A DNA stretch of 11,508 nucleotides from Prevotella sp. CAG:617 (GTDB taxonomy: Bacteria; Bacteroidota; Bacteroidia; Bacteroidales; Bacteroidaceae): NCBI GenBank assembly GCA_000438115.1, contig FR903577.1, positions 1,326 through 12,833 on the forward strand, given 5' to 3'. Shown here in pieces: positions 1 through 5,946 of the stretch. The stretch's first letter is position 1, and every line of letters starts with the position of its first letter. The notes beneath the pieces were generated by a model that did not search any database, was not told the origin of the DNA, and worked only from the letters and a program-made list of their open reading frames with translations. The position numbers and the translations under genes were made by a program.

Positions 1-435
1 CAGCAGCAGGGCGCCCAGACCGCCACACACGATGCCGCCTATTTTCTGCCCCGTAATGGGTTCGTGCAGGATGATGGCCGCCAGCAGCATGGTGACGATG
101 GGCGACGTGGTGGTGATGATACTGGCATTGACCGGCGAGGTGAGCGACAGCCCCACCGTAAAGCAGCACTGGTTGAACACCGTGGCCAGCATGCCGGCAA
201 AAAAGAAGAGCAGCAGGTCGCGGCTACTCACTTTTTCGTGGCGCACGGAGGGGGTGAGCAGTGATGTGGCCCAGAACAGGACGGCCGCTCCTACCACCCT
301 GAACGTAATGAGCATCCAGTCTGATATGCCCTGCGCCATGACCGCCTTGCCGACGGGCGACATCAGGCCCCACATGGCGCAGGCGCCGAACATGGCCAGA
401 TGCGCCTTCAGGTTTTTATCGGAATTGAGTAGCAT
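1..435 (-). CDS. EamA/DMT-family transporter, N-terminal part (cut by window edge)
   Basis: The minus strand is open for 145 codons from an ATG at 433-435 to the window edge. The protein starts MLLNSDKNLKAHLAMFGACA and is strongly hydrophobic. The first membrane segment is at about residues 12-30, with MWGLMSPVGK at its end. Later comes a segment reading SLTSPVNASIITTTSPIVTM, then HEPITGQKIGG and CGGLGALLL. This matches the first EamA repeat of drug/metabolite transporters, including the typical E-P-I/L-T-x-x-x-x-x-G pattern before the fifth helix. Family members are inner-membrane proteins of about 290-300 residues with ten helices, so roughly half the gene is present. The substrate cannot be predicted. 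It appears to have its own promoter at 476-483, so it is probably not cotranscribed with buk. Confidence 0.86.
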   Translation of the reverse strand, partial: MLLNSDKNLKAHLAMFGACAMWGLMSPVGKAVMAQGISDWMLITFRVVGAAVLFWATSLLTPSVRHEKVSSRDLLLFFFAGMLATVFNQCCFTVGLSLTSPVNASIITTTSPIVTMLLAAIILHEPITGQKIGGIVCGGLGALLL

Positions 436-475
436 GATGAATATATGAATATGGTTGAATCGTAATTTGGTCAGG

Positions 476-483
476 CAAAATTA
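476..483 (-). promoter_or_regulatory. -7 promoter box for the EamA transporter
   Basis: Read on the minus strand this is TAATTTTG, a perfect match to the Bacteroidetes -7 consensus TAnnTTTG. It lies about 40 bases before the EamA start codon. I see no TTG at the -33 position. Assigned by consensus match and position only. Confidence 0.5.
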
Positions 484-512
484 CAACTATTTTTTCAGCC
501 GTGGCATGCTCT

Positions 513-627
513 CGGGGCTTCTTTACATTCGCACGCCGGGCCTGACAGGGGGGCAAGTGCCCTGTCAGGCCCGGTGTGGGTCCTGCGGGAAAAAAGTCCC
601 GGCTTGTGTAAAGAAGGTGCCGCCCCG
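513..627. repeat. Nested inverted repeat downstream of buk
   Basis: The core is a perfect 15-bp inverted repeat (536-550 CCGGGCCTGACAGGG and 560-574 CCCTGTCAGGCCCGG) with a 9-base loop. Around it is a second perfect 10-bp pair (518-527 CTTCTTTACA and 607-616 TGTAAAGAAG). A third pair of six bases (513-518 CGGGGC and 622-627 GCCCCG) lies outside, offset by a short bulge. The element fills most of the 256-base gap between buk and the EamA gene. The core may terminate buk transcription, but no T-run follows it on the minus strand. It could also be a REP- or MITE-like repeat. Confidence 0.6.
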
Positions 628-691
628 TAAATTTTTCCCGCCTTCAGTTTCTTCTTTCCTGCCGCGTGTGCCGTGCGGGCTGGAGGGCGGT

Positions 692-1753
692 TCAGTTGTA
701 GGTCTTTACCTCGACTTTTCCGCGCAGCACCTGCAAGGCGTTGTAGGCCAGCGAGTCCATCTCGTTTTCGCCCGGATATACGGCCACCGGTGCCATAAAG
801 TCGATGCGGCGGCGCAGGCGCTCAACCAGATAGTTGCTGTAAGTGCATCCGCCGGTCAGCAGGATGGCGTCGGGGCGCTGACACAAGGCCCCGGTCATGC
901 CCAGTATGGCCTTGGCGATTTGCAGTACCATGGCTTCGACCACCACGCGGGCCTGCTCGTCGCCGTGGCTGATGCGCTGCTCAATGAGTCGCAGGTTGCT
1001 CGTGCCCAGATGGGCCACCAGTCCGCCGCGTCCTACAATGCGTTTTTTCAGTTCGTCGAGGGCAAATTTTCCGCTGTAACACAGTTTGATGAGGTCGCCC
1101 ACGGGCAGGGTGCCGGCCCGCTCGGGCGACATGGGGCCATCGCCGTCGAGCCCGTTGTTGGTGTCAATGGATCGCCCGTGCTGATGGGCAGCTACGGATA
1201 TGCCCCCGCCGATGTGACACACAATCAGGTTGAGCTCCTCGTAGCGCAGTCCGTGCTCCTCGGCGTAGCGCCGTGCCGTGGCCTTCTGGTTGAGCGCATG
1301 CCAGATGGAGGCGTGGGGCAGTTCGGGCATACCCGTAATGCGGGCCTCTTCACACAGCTCGTCAACAATGCAGGGGTCGGCCGTCAGTACCTGCTCCACG
1401 TGAAACCGCTCGGCCAGCTGGCGGGCAATGAGGCATCCCAGGTTGCAGGCATGCTTGCGCGTGGCGTGGTGAATGTCGTGCAGCATCTTGTCGTTGATGG
1501 CATATACGCCGCTCTCAACCGGGTGTACCATGCCGCCGCGGCTGATGATGGCATCAAAGTTAAGGTCCAGGTCACTGTGCTCCAGGTTGTGCAGTATCAG
1601 TCGGGAGCGCAGGGGCATCTGGTCGTCGATGTCCTGGAATTTGGAAAGTTCTTCAACCGAGTGTTCGATAACGTGACAAAACAGCGGCTGCTCGTCGTTG
1701 TAGACGGCAAACTTGGTGGTGGTGGAACCCGGGTTGATGACCAATATATTCAT
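692..1753 (-). CDS. buk: Butyrate kinase (acyl-phosphate kinase)
   Basis: This cytoplasmic enzyme transfers phosphate from butyryl-phosphate to ADP, giving butyrate and ATP; related enzymes also use isobutyryl- and other branched acyl-phosphates. The 353 residues are the usual family length. The ASKHA-fold phosphate loop is at the N-terminus (NPGSTTTKF, residues 7-15). A glycine-rich segment HIGGGISVAAH is at 180-190, DGDGPMSPERAG at 203-214, and the adenosine-binding LLTGGCTYSN at 298-307. The ATG at 1751-1753 places NPGSTTT at the normal distance from the start. It lies 40 bases after ptb on the same strand with no promoter box seen between them, so ptb-buk is an operon. The pair conserves the acyl-CoA thioester energy as ATP. 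Whether the physiological product is butyrate or a branched-chain acid cannot be decided here. Confidence 0.95.
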   Translation of the reverse strand: MNILVINPGSTTTKFAVYNDEQPLFCHVIEHSVEELSKFQDIDDQMPLRSRLILHNLEHSDLDLNFDAIISRGGMVHPVESGVYAINDKMLHDIHHATRKHACNLGCLIARQLAERFHVEQVLTADPCIVDELCEEARITGMPELPHASIWHALNQKATARRYAEEHGLRYEELNLIVCHIGGGISVAAHQHGRSIDTNNGLDGDGPMSPERAGTLPVGDLIKLCYSGKFALDELKKRIVGRGGLVAHLGTSNLRLIEQRISHGDEQARVVVEAMVLQIAKAILGMTGALCQRPDAILLTGGCTYSNYLVERLRRRIDFMAPVAVYPGENEMDSLAYNALQVLRGKVEVKTYN

Positions 1754-1793
1754 AGGATAAGAATCAAAAAAAAACGGAAAAGAGATTAACGGT

Positions 1794-2699
1794 TTAGTGT
1801 GCAGCCATCAGGGCGGCAAAGGCCAGGCTGTTGAACTTGGCTTCCGTGCTGTCGCCGCGCGAGGTCAGCACTACCGGACACGAGGCTCCCTGCAGGATTC
1901 CCGCCACGCGGGCACCGCCGAACAGGGAGAGCGCTTTGTAGAGAATGTTGCCGGCTTCAATGTCGGGCATGAGCAGGGCGTCGGCCTCGCCGCCTATGGC
2001 CGAGTCAATGTGTTTGATTTTGCCGGCCTGGGGCTGGCAGGCGGTTGTCAGGTCCATGGGCCCGTCAATCAGGATGTCGCCCCATTGGCCCTGTGCGGCC
2101 TGCTGCTTGAGCGTCTGGTAGTCGAGGGTGAGCGGAAACTTGTCGCTGACCTTTTCGGTGCAGTGTAGCATGGCGATGCGCGGCGTGCTGATGCCCAGGC
2201 GCCGGCAGGCGTCGGCCAGATAGCCGACCTGTGCCTGACGTTGTGCCAGGTTGGGATAGGGAATGACGGCTACGTCGGAAAGCAGCAGCAGCCGCTCACG
2301 GTCGGGCAGCTGGGCCACGGCAATATGGGTAAGCACCTGTCCGGCCGGCAGCAGTCCGTCCGGTTTGTGAAGAATGGCGCGGAGCAGGTCGTCCGAGGCT
2401 ATGAGCCCTTTGAAGAGCAGGTCGGCCTCGCCCCGCCGCACGGCGGCTACGGCTTCAGTGGCAGCCTGTACGGGGTCGGCGGCTTCAATACATCTGACGC
2501 GGTCGGGAAATTCGCGGGCTATGGTCTGATAGAGTGACGTGCGGCCTATCATCACCACGTCGGCCACGTTCTGGCGCAAGGCTTGCAGCAGGGCCTGCTG
2601 TGAGTGATTGTCGTCCGGGCATACGGCAGCAATGCGGCTGCGCTGAGGCCGTTGCCTGAGCTGGGCGGCCATTTGCTCGAATTGGGTAATCATTTCCAT
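1794..2699 (-). CDS. ptb: Phosphate butyryltransferase
   Basis: Ptb exchanges CoA for phosphate on butyryl-CoA (or similar acyl-CoA), giving the acyl-phosphate used by Buk. The 301 residues fit the PTA_PTB family. Typical segments are LLFKGLI (94-100), DGPMDL (212-217), PDIEAGNILYKAL (245-257) and the C-terminal GASCPVVLTSRGDS followed by AKFNSLAFA. The last two are nearly identical in pattern to clostridial Ptb as I recall it. ATG at 2697-2699 is taken as the start; a second in-frame ATG two codons later (MEM) would shorten it by two residues. A good -7 box lies about 25 bases upstream. The gene is first in the ptb-buk operon and lies 169 bases downstream of a same-strand AraC regulator. Confidence 0.94.
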   Translation of the reverse strand: MEMITQFEQMAAQLRQRPQRSRIAAVCPDDNHSQQALLQALRQNVADVVMIGRTSLYQTIAREFPDRVRCIEAADPVQAATEAVAAVRRGEADLLFKGLIASDDLLRAILHKPDGLLPAGQVLTHIAVAQLPDRERLLLLSDVAVIPYPNLAQRQAQVGYLADACRRLGISTPRIAMLHCTEKVSDKFPLTLDYQTLKQQAAQGQWGDILIDGPMDLTTACQPQAGKIKHIDSAIGGEADALLMPDIEAGNILYKALSLFGGARVAGILQGASCPVVLTSRGDSTEAKFNSLAFAALMAAH

Positions 2700-2724
2700 G
2701 ATAAGATATGGTTCTTAAAATGGA

Positions 2725-2732
2725 CAAAAGTA
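2725..2732 (-). promoter_or_regulatory. -7 promoter box for ptb-buk
   Basis: The minus strand reads TACTTTTG, a perfect TAnnTTTG match, 25 bases before the ptb start codon. There is no TTG at the expected -33 distance (one lies only 12 bases upstream), so activation by a bound regulator is plausible. Confidence 0.55.
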
Positions 2733-2800
2733 GTAAAAATTGCACAATGTAAGGCGAAATGAGAAAAAATATGCGTTTCATACGGCCATTACTGCTCATT

Positions 2801-2839
2801 TTGACAGAAATAGCGTATTTTGGAGCAATTTGTTCCGGC
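2801..2839. repeat. Dispersed intergenic repeat, copy 1 (upstream of ptb)
   Basis: This stretch pairs without gaps with 9751-9789. Both begin TTGACA and both end GCAATTTGTTCCGGC (15 bases identical, at 2825-2839 here). I count 30 identical bases out of the 39. Each copy lies 25-29 bases beyond the stop codon of the preceding minus-strand gene and upstream of the next operon's promoter. Function unknown. Confidence 0.6.
2805..2822 (-). promoter_or_regulatory. Candidate AraC-regulator site upstream of ptb
   Basis: The minus strand reads CAAAATACGCTATTTCTG. It differs at two of 18 positions from CAAAATCCGCTATTTTTG at 3794-3811, which lies over the regulator's own promoter. This copy is about 75 bases upstream of the ptb -7 box, a usual distance for an activator site. 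It could instead be a decayed promoter, since TATTTCTG resembles TAnnTTTG with one mismatch. Confidence 0.4.
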
Positions 2840-2868
2840 GTTTTCCCTCCGTGTCAGGCCGTGCAGGC

Positions 2869-3768
2869 TTAGCGGTGGTTGCGGAAGGCGTTGGGGGTGG
2901 TGCCGGTCAGACGCTTGAACATGCGGCTCAGGTGCTGGGGGTACTGAAAGCCCAGTTCGTAGGCGATTTCGCTCATGGTCTTGGGAGAATAGAGCAGTTG
3001 TTGCTTGGCCCGGTCGATGAGTTTGTGCTGAATGTATTCCGAAGCCGTCTGTCCGGTCAGTTTGCTGAACATGTCGCCGAAATAATTGGCTGAGAGGCAT
3101 ACCTTGTCGGCAAAGTATTTGACGGTAGGCAGTCCCTGGCGCATGGAGAGGCCGCTTTCAAAGTATTCGTCAAGCAGATGCTCAAAGCGGGCAATGACAT
3201 TCTGGTCGGCCACCTGGCGGGTGGCAAACTGGCGGTCGTAGAAGCGCATGCAGTAGTCGAGCAGCAGGTTGATGTTGGCCGTAATGAGGCGCTGGCTGTG
3301 GCGGTCGGCGCCCTGACGCAGCTCGGTGTCTATCTTGTCCAGGCAGTCGAGTACGATTTTCCGCTCGGCTTCGGAAATGTGGAGCGCTTCGCGTGCTTCG
3401 TAGGAAAAGAAGGTGTAGTTCTTGATGTCGTGTCCCAGCGCGGTGCCGCGAATCAGGTCGGGATGGAACAGCAGGCCGTGTACGTCAAGGCTCACCGGGC
3501 CTGCGTTGCGGTTGACCTCGACGATCTGTCCCGGTGCAAACGAAACGATGGTGCCGTCCTGATAGTCGTAGCGCTGGCGGCCGTAGAGTATGTCGCCGCA
3601 GTGGGCGTCTTTCAGAAACAGGGCATAGAGTCCGTAGTTCACCTGAAAGTGTTCGGGGTTGCGGCGGGCCTGATTGAGGTTGACTACGCTCACCAGCGGG
3701 TGGCGTGTTTCCAGTCCGTAGAGTTTGTTGTACTGTTCTACTGCATTCAGTTTGATAACTTGGTCCAT
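2869..3768 (-). CDS. AraC-family transcriptional regulator
   Basis: DNA-binding regulator of 299 residues. The N-terminal part (to about residue 130) is a cupin-like sensor domain, with LYALFLKDAHCGDILYGR at 48-64, an FAPGQ turn at 77-81 and LLFHPDLIRGT at 99-109. The C-terminal AraC domain has two helix-turn-helix units. The first is around 212-240 (LSANYFGDMFSKLTG) and the second around 265-297 (MSEIAYELGF, then SRMFKRLTGTTPNAFR). The frame stays open to 3912, but I chose the ATG at 3766-3768 (MDQVIKLNAVEQYN) because known relatives begin this way and a -7 box lies inside the longer version. It is followed by ptb on the same strand and is divergent from the acetyltransferase gene. A shared motif suggests it regulates itself and ptb-buk. 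The effector is unknown. Confidence 0.93.
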   Translation of the reverse strand: MDQVIKLNAVEQYNKLYGLETRHPLVSVVNLNQARRNPEHFQVNYGLYALFLKDAHCGDILYGRQRYDYQDGTIVSFAPGQIVEVNRNAGPVSLDVHGLLFHPDLIRGTALGHDIKNYTFFSYEAREALHISEAERKIVLDCLDKIDTELRQGADRHSQRLITANINLLLDYCMRFYDRQFATRQVADQNVIARFEHLLDEYFESGLSMRQGLPTVKYFADKVCLSANYFGDMFSKLTGQTASEYIQHKLIDRAKQQLLYSPKTMSEIAYELGFQYPQHLSRMFKRLTGTTPNAFRNHR

Positions 3769-3793
3769 GGGCACGGGGCTTTTTCTCTTTGCG

Positions 3794-3811
3794 CAAAAAT
3801 AGCGGATTTTG
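3794..3811 (-). promoter_or_regulatory. AraC gene -7 box overlapped by shared 18-bp motif
   Basis: The minus strand reads CAAAATCCGCTATTTTTG. Its last eight bases (3794-3801, TATTTTTG) are a perfect TAnnTTTG -7 box, 26 bases before the chosen start codon. The whole 18-mer recurs with two mismatches upstream of ptb at 2805-2822. A regulator site overlapping its own promoter would fit autoregulation. Confidence 0.45.
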
Positions 3812-3873
3812 TTGAAATATGGAGTAACCGGGGGCAGAAACCGAAAAACAGGTATAAAAAACCATGATTTGTG

Positions 3874-3906
3874 TACACCGGTTTTCGTCGGGGCGGTGTA
3901 ATTTTG
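3874..3906 (+). promoter_or_regulatory. Acetyltransferase promoter with operator-like dyad TACACCG-N13-CGGTGTA
   Basis: TACACCG (3874-3880) and CGGTGTA (3894-3900) are a perfect 7-bp inverted repeat with a 13-base centre. The last two bases of the right arm are the first two of TAATTTTG (3899-3906), a perfect -7 box, 60 bases before the acetyltransferase ATG. The dyad therefore covers the -33 to -7 core promoter. The same dyad with the same 13-base spacing lies at the tolC promoter (9710-9736). This geometry suits a TetR-type repressor or a MerR-type regulator bound in the spacer. No such regulator is encoded in the window. Confidence 0.6.
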
Positions 3907-3966
3907 CACCATGTGTTACTGCGGCATGCCGTTTCGGCCTGCTGCATTAAAAAATAGGAGAAGAAT

Positions 3967-4533
3967 ATGGAATTACACGATTTTCTGGAATACGTCAAAG
4001 AGCGGCGGGCGCTTGATACGGAAGAGATTTTCAGTTTTATGAACGTGATGAGCGACGAGGCCCGCCGCATTACGTTTGCCCTCAACGGTGCCTACCATAC
4101 GCCCGACGAGGTGCGCGACTTGCTGTCGCGCCTGTTCGGGCGTCCGGTTGACCCTACGCTGCGGGTGTTCCCGCCGTTTTATACGGATTTTGGCAAAAAC
4201 ATTCATTTGGGCAAGGATGTGTTTATCAATGCCTGTTGTCATTTTCAGGACCATGGCGGGGTATATATCGGCGACGGGTGTCAAATCGGACACAACGTCG
4301 TGTTTGCCACACTCAACCATTATCTGGAGCCTGAGCGGCGCAAGATTACCTATCCGGCCCCCATTGTGCTGGAGGAGAACGTGTGGGTAGGGGCGCAGGC
4401 CACCATTCTGCAGGGTGTTACCATCGGTCGCAATGCCGTAGTGGCTGCCGGAGCCGTGGTGACGCACGATGTGCCGGCGGGAACCGTAGTGGGCGGCGTG
4501 CCGGCCCGCGTCATCCGGCAGGCTGTGGACTGA
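3967..4533 (+). CDS. LacA/Maa-family sugar O-acetyltransferase
   Basis: Predicted cytoplasmic enzyme that moves an acetyl group from acetyl-CoA to a hydroxyl of a sugar or similar small molecule. It is 188 residues long, as usual for the family. An N-terminal helical cap (about 1-60) is followed by a left-handed parallel beta-helix made of hexapeptide repeats. Examples are NIHLGKDVFINACC (78-91), GVYIGDGCQIGHNVVF (98-113), NVWVGAQATILQGVTIG (138-154) and NAVVAAGAVVTHDVPAGTVVGGVPARVIR to the end. His118 in TLNHYL lies where the catalytic histidine of LacA/Maa is found. The ATG at 3967 follows GGAG (3957-3960) by six bases, a rare purine-rich site in this window. It is the only plus-strand gene and sits divergent from the AraC gene. 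Its promoter dyad matches that of the efflux operon. The true acceptor is unknown. Confidence 0.92.
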   Translation: MELHDFLEYVKERRALDTEEIFSFMNVMSDEARRITFALNGAYHTPDEVRDLLSRLFGRPVDPTLRVFPPFYTDFGKNIHLGKDVFINACCHFQDHGGVYIGDGCQIGHNVVFATLNHYLEPERRKITYPAPIVLEENVWVGAQATILQGVTIGRNAVVAAGAVVTHDVPAGTVVGGVPARVIRQAVD

Positions 4534-4539
4534 GGCGTT

Positions 4540-4556
4540 ATCCGGCAGGGCCGGAT
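4540..4556. repeat. Small hairpin just after the acetyltransferase stop
   Basis: ATCCGGC (4540-4546) and GCCGGAT (4550-4556) form a perfect 7-bp stem with a three-base loop, six bases after the stop codon. No T-run follows it. It sits directly before the stronger terminator and may protect the 3' end or assist termination. Confidence 0.45.
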
Positions 4557-4564
4557 GAATGAAA

Positions 4565-4611
4565 ACGAGGTCGGATGTAAAATGAATTACATCCGACCTC
4601 GTCTGTTTTTT
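4565..4611 (+). terminator. Strong intrinsic terminator between convergent genes
   Basis: ACGAGGTCGGATGTAA (4565-4580) pairs perfectly with TTACATCCGACCTCGT (4587-4602) over 16 bp with a six-base loop (AATGAA). A run of six T (4606-4611) follows on the plus strand, as expected for the acetyltransferase transcript. On the minus strand the stem is followed by TTTTC, so it may also stop the efflux operon, which ends 68 bases away. Confidence 0.85.
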
Positions 4612-4670
4612 CCGCCGGCTTGTTTTTCCTGCAACCCGTCACGTGGGAGTCATGATGCCGGCTGCGCGCA

Positions 4671-5927
4671 TCAGGTGGAGGGTGAGGCGGCTTTCTTTTC
4701 ATACCGCCGTTTCAGGGTCTGGTATTGGGCGATGTAATGCCGGCGGGCCGAGTGAATCTGCCAGCGGTAGCCCCAGCAGGTCAGAATGAAGTAGGCCGCG
4801 GCCTGATACCACAGGTTGAACCACTCCTGACGCACGTCGGCAATGTCGGCGCCCATGTTGTTGATGCGTACAAAGCCGTTGATGCCGAAGGTGGAGGGGA
4901 AGAGATAGCTTACGTGTTTCCAGAAGGGCGGTACGGCCGATCCGGGCCAGGATATGCCCGAAATGAAGAGCAGCAGTACGGAGGTGAACACGATGAGGAG
5001 CATGCCCGTTTCGCGGTGGCGGATGATGGTGGATACGGCCATGGCAAAAAAGATGCACGCAATCAGGTAGGGCACGGCAAAGAGCAGCAGCGTGAGCGGA
5101 TTGCCCAGCTGGTTGAGCCGGAACAGGTGGGGCACCACGCCCAGCACGTACACCGTAATCGGGATGTAGATGAGCAGATAGGCCAGGCCCTTGCCGAAGA
5201 CGATGCGCAGCAGCCCCATGTAGTGGCGGTTGATGGGTATGAGTTCACGCATCAGGTTGTGCTCGCGCGCCGTGCCGTTGGCCATGCCTACGCCCAGCAG
5301 CAGCGTCTGCTGGATAATCAGCATCAGCACGGCCGGAATCAGGAACGAGGCAAAGCCGTTTTGCGGATTGAAGAGGCTGATTTCCTCATAGTGCAGCGGC
5401 TGCTGCGTGATGAGGTCCTGCTCTTCGGTGGTAGAGGGCATGCGCTTGACTTTGATTTCGGCGTTCAGCTTGAGCGACACTTCGGTGTTGGCCAGCAGGA
5501 TGGCCTTGTAGTAAAGCAGGCCGCTCATGTCGCAGAACACCGACACGTAGGCCTGGTTGCCGCGGGTCAGCTCGCGGTTGAAGTTGGGCGGCAGGTAGAT
5601 GATGCCGTACACGTCGCGGTGTTTCACGAGGTTGCGCGCTTCGTCCATGTTGGCACACCACGTGGTGACGTGAACGTCGGGCGAGGCGTCTACCATGCGC
5701 ACGTAGCGGCGGCTGGCCGTGGTGCGGCTCTCGTCGACTACGGCCACGGGCACCTCGCGCAGCACCTCGTTGTTGTAGATGAACGCGTAGAGCAGCGGGT
5801 AGGCCAGCGGCACGAGAATAAAGAAAATCAGTACACCCGAGTCGCGCAGGCACGACTTCAGCTCTTTCTTGAAAATAAAGTTGAGGTCGCGGCAGCTCTT
5901 GCGGAAATATTTGATAAACGATACCAT
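4671..5927 (-). CDS. ABC-2 type transporter permease B (YhhJ/YbhR-like)
   Basis: Inner-membrane permease of 418 residues, last gene of the efflux operon and 19 bases after permease A. It has one membrane helix near the N-terminus (about 31-51). A large periplasmic domain (about 55-190) follows, containing VPVAVVDESRT and VYGIIYLPPNFNRELTRG. Five further helices lie at about 193-214, 241-265, 278-298, 306-325 and 372-390. The conserved FISGISWP motif at 321-328 and the VSYLFPSTFGINGFVRIN segment after it are characteristic of ABC-2/ABC2_membrane_3 proteins. It presumably pairs with permease A to form the membrane part of a tripartite exporter with the HlyD and TolC proteins. The substrate is unknown, and no ATPase domain is fused to it. 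Confidence 0.9.
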   Translation of the reverse strand: MVSFIKYFRKSCRDLNFIFKKELKSCLRDSGVLIFFILVPLAYPLLYAFIYNNEVLREVPVAVVDESRTTASRRYVRMVDASPDVHVTTWCANMDEARNLVKHRDVYGIIYLPPNFNRELTRGNQAYVSVFCDMSGLLYYKAILLANTEVSLKLNAEIKVKRMPSTTEEQDLITQQPLHYEEISLFNPQNGFASFLIPAVLMLIIQQTLLLGVGMANGTAREHNLMRELIPINRHYMGLLRIVFGKGLAYLLIYIPITVYVLGVVPHLFRLNQLGNPLTLLLFAVPYLIACIFFAMAVSTIIRHRETGMLLIVFTSVLLLFISGISWPGSAVPPFWKHVSYLFPSTFGINGFVRINNMGADIADVRQEWFNLWYQAAAYFILTCWGYRWQIHSARRHYIAQYQTLKRRYEKKAASPST

Positions 5928-5946
5928 GAGGTTGATTCTAATTCTT

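Noticed and set aside
455..1789. Long plus-strand open frame opposite buk
   Set aside because: It is antisense to a clear butyrate kinase; its protein is repetitive in Gly/Val/Gln and lacks any family pattern, as expected for a mirror frame of GC-rich coding DNA.
3769..3912. Longer start for the AraC regulator (48 extra residues)
   Set aside because: The extension contains the -7 box of the gene, is AT-rich like non-coding DNA, and relatives start at MDQVIKL-type sequence.
4555..4737. Plus-strand frame across the terminator
   Set aside because: It runs through a perfect terminator hairpin and into the antisense of permease B.
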